This document shows, piece by piece, positions 60,332 through 64,000 of a stretch of DNA of 64,000 bases. Both the position numbers and the translations under genes were made by a program. Source of the DNA: Paraburkholderia elongata (GTDB taxonomy: Bacteria > Pseudomonadota > Gammaproteobacteria > Burkholderiales > Burkholderiaceae); NCBI RefSeq assembly GCF_013177735.1, contig NZ_WOEZ01000196.1:1-64000 (forward strand). Direction: 5' to 3'. Within the stretch, counting starts at the first letter, position 1. Each line of letters begins with the position of its first letter. A model generated the notes under the pieces. That model worked only from the letters and a program-made list of their open reading frames with translations, did no database searches and was not told the origin of the DNA.

Positions 60332-60353
60332 GCTACGATTCCTCGGAAATCAC
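60329..60353. repeat. duplicated divergent leader, copy 2
   Basis: Counterpart of 57258-57282 with two differences (C for G, G for A). It contains the start codon and GAGGA of the DUF5131 gene and lies just before the plus gene at 60367. Confidence 0.8.
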
Positions 60354-60366
60354 AATGGAGACGGAT

Positions 60367-60606
60367 ATGGAATTCGACTACACACGCAACCAAGGCGAGA
60401 AACGCACCTACCACGTTAATCTCACGCTGATGAAGCGGACCGAGACCGGCGAGTTCACATATAGCGCTCTCATTCACTGTGGCGGCGACTATCGCGGTCC
60501 CGCCAAGATTTGGCCGCTGATGTCGACCACCTCGGAGGCGGCAGAACTGGAGGCGATCTCGCTCGTAAAGCGAGACATTGAAGATCTCGTTGGTATAGAC
60601 GAGTAG
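60367..60606 (+). CDS. prophage small protein, 79 aa
   Basis: Unrecognised. A small protein starting MEFDYTRNQGEKRTYHVNL and ending in an acidic helix. The ATG at 60367 has GGAG six bases upstream; an in-frame ATG at 60355 is less well placed. It is divergent from the DUF5131 gene with 35 bp between starts, repeating the arrangement at 57260/57296. Confidence 0.72.
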   Translation: MEFDYTRNQGEKRTYHVNLTLMKRTETGEFTYSALIHCGGDYRGPAKIWPLMSTTSEAAELEAISLVKRDIEDLVGIDE

Positions 60607-60616
60607 CCCCTCCATC

Positions 60617-61348
60617 TCAACCTCCCGCGCGCCGATAAGCAGATGCTCCGATCAGTTGGAACTCGACCACCCAGACCCACGGATTGACGTCCCATCCGTG
60701 GCCGCGAGCGGCGTTGAGTCTGTTCCAGAGCGTCATGTAAGAGCCAATCGGGTTTCCTGACGCCATGCCGTCTTCGGAGTAGTCGCGCCACATTCCCTGT
60801 AGATCTGGGTCAGTGGTGGCGAATGGCTCGATGCCCTCGGCGATCGCATCGGCCTCGATGATGTCCTGCAACCGCTCAACGCGCACGCTCAGAATCTCCA
60901 GCGTGATGCGCGATGCCCACCGCGGCATGAAGCGCGACGAGCGCCACTTGATCTTCTCGGTCGGGTCGTCTTCGTGCATCAGCGTGTCGCCCGGGTAATC
61001 GGCCCGATAGAACACACGACGCTGCAGGGCGTCACCGCCCGGGTCGATAGTCCTGACGTCACTCAGGTGGCACCATGCCTCACGGCCCCACAGGCGGTCG
61101 CCAGGCTGGCCGTATGGGCACATCAAACTGTCACCAGTCCGCGTGTGCCAGATGCCGCCTTGCTCGGGGATGGTGTGGCCTGCCGCAGTGCGTCCGCCAT
61201 TTGGTCCGCCAATGACGGTTGGCTCCCACTGGCCCAGCGGGTTGTTATGCGGCAACTTCACGACGCGACGCGTCTGCGTCTTTGGGTTGACGCTGCGCAG
61301 CACCGCTCGCACGTTGTCGTCGGTGAGGTAGAGCATGCTCTCCTTCAC
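60617..61348 (-). CDS. ASCH-like phage protein, 243 aa
   Basis: A 243-residue protein of a family widespread in phages of Burkholderia and enterobacteria. Features are NPKTQTRRVVKLP near the N-terminus, YGQPGDRLWGREAWC, RFMPRWASRITLEILSVRVERLQDI and WDVNPWVWVVEF at the C-terminus. The fold is ASCH/PUA-like, implying RNA or modified-base binding; the function is unknown. It starts with GTG at 61348, overlapping the preceding stop as GTGA. It ends the operon that begins at 63316. Confidence 0.82.
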   Translation of the reverse strand: MKESMLYLTDDNVRAVLRSVNPKTQTRRVVKLPHNNPLGQWEPTVIGGPNGGRTAAGHTIPEQGGIWHTRTGDSLMCPYGQPGDRLWGREAWCHLSDVRTIDPGGDALQRRVFYRADYPGDTLMHEDDPTEKIKWRSSRFMPRWASRITLEILSVRVERLQDIIEADAIAEGIEPFATTDPDLQGMWRDYSEDGMASGNPIGSYMTLWNRLNAARGHGWDVNPWVWVVEFQLIGASAYRRAGG

Positions 61349-61542
61349 AGGTCAGACTCCGTGGCGGCTGAAAAGGTCTTCGTCGCGCTATCCACCATGT
61401 TGCTGATGGCCCGGGAAAGCTTCCACGACGGATAGGTGCTTTCGAGTTGGTCACGCAGGAGCTTCCATTCGCGCGCGGGCATCGTGCACGTCAGCGTCAT
61501 CTGGACGTCGTCGGGGTTCTCGATGCGGAACTGGGTTTTCAT
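61345..61542 (-). CDS. prophage small protein, 65 aa
   Basis: Unrecognised. A small alpha/beta protein (MKTQFRIENPDDVQMTLTCT..., then REWKLLRDQLESTYPSWKLSRAI), of the type seen next to ASCH-like genes. Overlaps both neighbours (ATGA, GTGA). Confidence 0.72.
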   Translation of the reverse strand: MKTQFRIENPDDVQMTLTCTMPAREWKLLRDQLESTYPSWKLSRAISNMVDSATKTFSAATESDL

Positions 61543-61955
61543 GCGGCAGTTTCCTTTGCGGTGATTGCCATCGCGATGGCCTTCTGGATCGCGTCATATA
61601 CGCGGCCAGAGAACTCGTCGCGCGGCACGTCACTGAAATCGACGCGCTCATCGTCGGGGCTGTAGAGATCGAGCCGCAGCGCGCCGCGCTCGGCCATCAC
61701 CACGACTCGCCAGCCTTCCGGAAGGTCGCGGCTCGCACCGATAAGCCGGTACTCGAGCAGCGTGGAGTTGGCGTCGAGCTGCGCATTGCAGCGTTGATGC
61801 ACACCGAACGCGCCGCGCATCAGTTGCACGACCGCCGTGGTGATCGGGATCTGCGGGTTTGAATGGCGGTATGCGAGTTCGCCAATCTTCACTGGCGACA
61901 TGCAGGCAGCGGTGTAGACGGCTTTGAAAAAAGCCTCTTCAGTGTCGAATCGCAT
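61539..61955 (-). CDS. prophage hypothetical protein, 138 aa
   Basis: Unrecognised. A soluble protein with an N-terminal helix (TEEAFFKAVYTAACM) and a beta-rich middle (LEYRLIGASRDLPEGWRVVVMAERGALRLDLY in outline). The start at 61955 is fixed by TGATG overlap with the gene upstream; a longer frame reaching 62171 is antisense-like. Confidence 0.72.
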   Translation of the reverse strand: MRFDTEEAFFKAVYTAACMSPVKIGELAYRHSNPQIPITTAVVQLMRGAFGVHQRCNAQLDANSTLLEYRLIGASRDLPEGWRVVVMAERGALRLDLYSPDDERVDFSDVPRDEFSGRVYDAIQKAIAMAITAKETAA

Positions 61956-62191
61956 CACGCGCCTCGTTCGCTTGCTTCGGTGATGGGCTTGCAATGATTG
62001 AGAGCGACGCAACCGCGCTTGCCCTTCAGCCAGACGACAGCGGTGTGTCCGCCGAGTACCTCGGCTTCGCCTTCGGTTACAAAGCGCTCGGGCTCGCCCA
62101 TGCCGATGACTTCCCAATACTCGACGGTGTCGCCGACCTTGACGGCCTTGTTGAAGATGTTGACTAGCCATTGAGGGTTAGGGCGGTTCAT
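61955..62191 (-). CDS. prophage small beta-rich protein, 78 aa
   Basis: Unrecognised. A small barrel-like protein (FNKAVKVGDTVEYWEVIG..., EVLGGHTAVVWLKGKRGCVAL) with a KOW/SH3-like look. Coupled to both neighbours (ATGA, TGATG). Confidence 0.72.
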   Translation of the reverse strand: MNRPNPQWLVNIFNKAVKVGDTVEYWEVIGMGEPERFVTEGEAEVLGGHTAVVWLKGKRGCVALNHCKPITEASERGA

Positions 62192-62475
62192 GCCTCACCT
62201 CGCGCGAGACGGCGAATAAGTGCGTCGGCCAGCATCACTTTCAAATCTGCAACGGCTTCGGCGATCTCCATAGGGGAGGCGGGTTCGCTTGTGTAGGTTG
62301 CGCGAGCTGAGCGCACCTCAAAGACATGCTCGTCGATATCGAACTCGCTGATATCGGCATGCGCTGCAAAGTACGCGCGTAGGGTCATGCCAGTCGGGTT
62401 GACCGTTTTGATACCTTCCTGCGGGTGATACGGGGCCGGGAACGCCGGTCCGCCATCGTTGTTCTCAGCCATCAC
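62188..62475 (-). CDS. phage DGGPAFP-type protein, 95 aa
   Basis: A member of a common but uncharacterised phage family marked by an N-terminal DGGPAFP, then a GMTLRAYFAAHA segment and an acidic helical C-terminus. Related small proteins occur in accessory regions of many temperate phages. ATGA overlaps on both sides. Confidence 0.78.
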   Translation of the reverse strand: MMAENNDGGPAFPAPYHPQEGIKTVNPTGMTLRAYFAAHADISEFDIDEHVFEVRSARATYTSEPASPMEIAEAVADLKVMLADALIRRLARGEA

Positions 62476-62858
62476 TCGACCCTCGATTGAAGGTCTTCGA
62501 CGTCGTCTTTCAAGCGCTGCACGTCGGAGATGAAGTCATCCACGAACTTGATGCGCGCCGGCCCTTGGAGCTTGTTGAACATGGCCTCACGGAGCGCCTC
62601 GAAAATCGTGCTCATGCTCACCTTGACGTGGCCGCGCTCGAGTTTTTGCCGAAGCGTTGTCCCGTCTTCGCTGGATAGGCGGATAGGGACGCTGTCCTGC
62701 GCGAACAGCGAGCATTCCTGAATCTGAATTTTGACCTTCTCGCCATAGCCATTAGTGGAAACCCACTCCGTGAGGGGCTTGAGCATTGTCGCAACGGCCG
62801 CTTTTGTGTCGGCATCCGCCTTTTCGAACAGCTTGGTTTGTATCTGATCTGTGGTCAC
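62472..62858 (-). CDS. prophage hypothetical protein, 128 aa
   Basis: Unrecognised. A helical, charged protein with a C-terminal coiled-coil-like segment (KFVDDFISDVQRLKDDVEDLQSRVE in outline) that may oligomerise. Coupled to both neighbours by ATGA. Confidence 0.72.
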   Translation of the reverse strand: MTTDQIQTKLFEKADADTKAAVATMLKPLTEWVSTNGYGEKVKIQIQECSLFAQDSVPIRLSSEDGTTLRQKLERGHVKVSMSTIFEALREAMFNKLQGPARIKFVDDFISDVQRLKDDVEDLQSRVE

Positions 62859-63316
62859 CGCTTTCTCCTGTTATTGATCGCCGCCTCGACCGCGCGGCAT
62901 TGCTCCACACCGAACCAGCCGATGTGGCATTTATTGACGTCTTTGATACGCAATGCGCCAGCGAGCCATGCATAGGCCTGCTTGCGCGTCATGCGGCCGC
63001 TCTGCCACAACGGATTGAACGCGGCCTTTGCGCTCTTGCGGGCTTCGCGCGTGGCTGCATCAGCGAGCGTGCCGAGTGGGATATTCGTGAATGGGTGCAA
63101 GCCGACGTAGCTGTTGCATTCCGGGTCATCGCATTTGTATGCCCACGGCCAATCACCGAACGGGCGCCCATAGATGACCTCATTGCCGACCAGCCGAACG
63201 TTGCCGCCGCAATTCGGGCAATCAGTCGGGACAGGCAGAGCGCCCGTCACGCGCGCGGTTGCCGAGCGTGACGGGTTCCATGGAGTTTTTGGCTCTTGAG
63301 CCGGCGCGGTGATCAC
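62855..63316 (-). CDS. DUF3268-type zinc-finger protein
   Basis: A 153-residue protein. Zinc ligands are CPNCGG and, later, CDDPECNSYVGLHP, as in DUF3268 (zinc-finger-containing) proteins of phages. The C-terminus has MTRKQAYAWLAGAL and CHIGWFGVEQCRAVEAAI. Probably nucleic-acid-associated. It starts at GTG 63316 with AAGG upstream and heads the seven-gene operon ending at 60617, driven by the operator-e promoter. Confidence 0.82.
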   Translation of the reverse strand: MITAPAQEPKTPWNPSRSATARVTGALPVPTDCPNCGGNVRLVGNEVIYGRPFGDWPWAYKCDDPECNSYVGLHPFTNIPLGTLADAATREARKSAKAAFNPLWQSGRMTRKQAYAWLAGALRIKDVNKCHIGWFGVEQCRAVEAAINNRRKR

Positions 63317-63358
63317 TATTGGGAACCTTGGGGTCGTTCGATGCAGAGTATTTGAATA

Positions 63359-63387
63359 AATATAGCCATATATGGCTAAACGTGCAA
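63359..63387 (-). promoter_or_regulatory. prophage promoter with operator site e
   Basis: On the minus strand, TTGCAC (63382-63387), a 17-bp spacer and TATATT (63359-63364). The spacer and -10 box contain the perfect 16-bp palindrome TAGCCATA-TATGGCTA (63363-63378), the best copy of the set. Confidence 0.8.
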
Positions 63388-63415
63388 GTGCGAAAACTGG
63401 TTGTCGTGCCTCCGT

Positions 63416-63673
63416 TTAGGCTCTGCACTCCGCCGTCTTGCGTTGGGCAGCGTCGCGCGCGTCATTCTCTTTTCGAAGCATCCAGAGCCGAGCCTGTTGT
63501 TCGAGCTCGAACATGATTTCGCCGCGCGTCTTGGGGCTGCCGTCTGCACCCTTATTGAAGGGGTTGACCGTCTGCCAGAACTTTTTCGTCTCCTGGCGTG
63601 GTTTGCCGGTCACTGGGTCTCGCCAGCGGAAGGTGCGCTTGATCGAGACCTCATCGAAGCGGAGGCGTGTCAT
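63416..63673 (-). CDS. prophage hypothetical protein, 85 aa
   Basis: Unrecognised. A basic small protein (IKRTFRWRDPVTGKPRQETKKFWQTVNPFNKGADG) with a C-terminal helix. Its ATG overlaps the previous gene as ATGA, so it is the last gene of an operon entering from the right edge of the window; the operator-e promoter lies just beyond its stop. Confidence 0.72.
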   Translation of the reverse strand: MTRLRFDEVSIKRTFRWRDPVTGKPRQETKKFWQTVNPFNKGADGSPKTRGEIMFELEQQARLWMLRKENDARDAAQRKTAECRA

Positions 63674-64000
63674 ACCGGCGACTCCTCGGCAACGGCGATT
63701 CGCAGCGCTTCACGATATGCGGCGAGAAGCCGGTCGACGCTCGCACGAGCCTGCTCGGCGTCGGCGCGGTCGAGATAAGCAAGTGGGAATCGCACAACAA
63801 TGCGAGGAATGCCCTCGTATTCCGCCGGCAGTTCTTCGCCGCGCATCAGTGCGAGCGCGTTGTTCGTCAGGAACTCGGCGTAGTTGCAAAGCTCCATGCG
63901 CTCGTTGAACGTCGAGTTCAGGCCGTGGCCTTCTTCGGCATACGCCCACGCTGCGTGAGCCTCGGCGGCCTGCAGGAGCATCGGCCCGGCACAGACCAAG
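63670..64000 (-). CDS. prophage hypothetical protein (partial at window edge)
   Basis: Unrecognised. About 109 residues are visible, helical and acidic, with RMELCNYAEFLTNNALALMRGEELP and a basic-helix C-terminus. The reading frame is still open at the window edge and no credible start is seen, so the N-terminus is probably missing. Confidence 0.65.
   Translation of the reverse strand, partial: LVCAGPMLLQAAEAHAAWAYAEEGHGLNSTFNERMELCNYAEFLTNNALALMRGEELPAEYEGIPRIVVRFPLAYLDRADAEQARASVDRLLAAYREALRIAVAEESPV

Larger units (their letters stand above)
46864..64000. mobile_element. prophage, left end (continues beyond window)
   Basis: Gene content changes sharply after cobO. An inward-facing tyrosine integrase is followed by densely packed, mostly minus-strand small genes with ATGA overlaps. 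Several are of phage accessory families (PrtN-like, DUF1643, MazG-like, DUF3307, DUF5131, ASCH-like, DUF3268). Codon and base use look less GC-rich than the host genes. The left boundary lies within 46864-47049, but the attachment core cannot be fixed without the right end. No capsid, tail, lysis or repressor gene is in view. Confidence 0.9.

Noticed and set aside
1..64000. CRISPR array, rRNA or tRNA genes
   Set aside because: No regularly spaced repeats with unique spacers and no cloverleaf-like or rRNA sequence were recognised; a covariance-model scan would be needed to exclude a tRNA formally.

Overview
The window is high-GC DNA whose gene content points to a Paraburkholderia/Burkholderia-type chromosome. 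The pointers are a Burkholderia-type secreted lipase with its dedicated foldase, two DUF4148 proteins, GcvA-type LysR and SrpA-like catalase genes, and a prophage whose accessory genes resemble those of Burkholderia phages. Family names come from motifs read by eye; no database was searched.

Host part, about 1-46870. (i) An NlpD-like lipoprotein, an alpha/beta hydrolase and a small unknown gene. (ii) A periplasmic aldehyde/isoquinoline-type molybdenum oxidoreductase with its 2Fe-2S subunit and a three-heme cytochrome c (3856-7956). (iii) Two minus-strand ABC uptake sets, a polar-amino-acid-type set without its own ATPase (8033-10335) and a PotABCD-like set with ATPase (10452-14557), the latter divergent from a LysR regulator. 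(iv) Scattered single genes: ChaA antiporter, BON protein, 3-methyladenine glycosylase, DUF4148, CBS protein, ribA, and an NmrA reductase divergent from an AraC regulator. (v) lipA plus its foldase. (vi) An ECF sigma factor, its overlapping anti-sigma gene, a second anti-sigma-like gene, DUF4148, catalase-like peroxidase and cytochrome b561 (25854-30335). Four copies of one bipartite promoter motif tie these together. (vii) A dimethylglycine/sarcosine dehydrogenase-like flavoprotein, an mqsRA toxin-antitoxin pair with a recognisable operator, a DeoR regulator and a SWIM/SNF2 helicase. (viii) A coupled operon of response regulator, LysM-FecR protein, CHASE2 histidine kinase and lipoprotein. (ix) cobO-cobB-bluB, for the late and lower-ligand steps of cobalamin synthesis.

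Prophage part, about 46870 to the right edge and beyond it. A tyrosine integrase sits at the left end, next to a PrtN-like gene. Behind it are closely packed minus-strand genes with ATGA-type overlaps, mostly small and unknown, with recognisable DUF1643, MazG-like, DUF3307, DUF5131 (Gp37/Gp68), ASCH-like and DUF3268 members. Five plus-strand genes, two of them encoding related membrane proteins, interrupt the array. No structural, lysis, replication or repressor gene is in view, so this is only one end of the element. An 18-bp palindrome related to ATAGCC-ATATAT-GGCTAT occurs five times, each in a promoter-proximal gap. Three copies lie inside well-formed TTGCRY-N17 promoters, which looks like an operator set controlling the accessory operons.

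The strongest undescribed-looking signals are this prophage operator set, the four-promoter ECF regulon around the catalase/b561 genes, and two divergent prophage gene pairs sharing a duplicated 25-bp leader.
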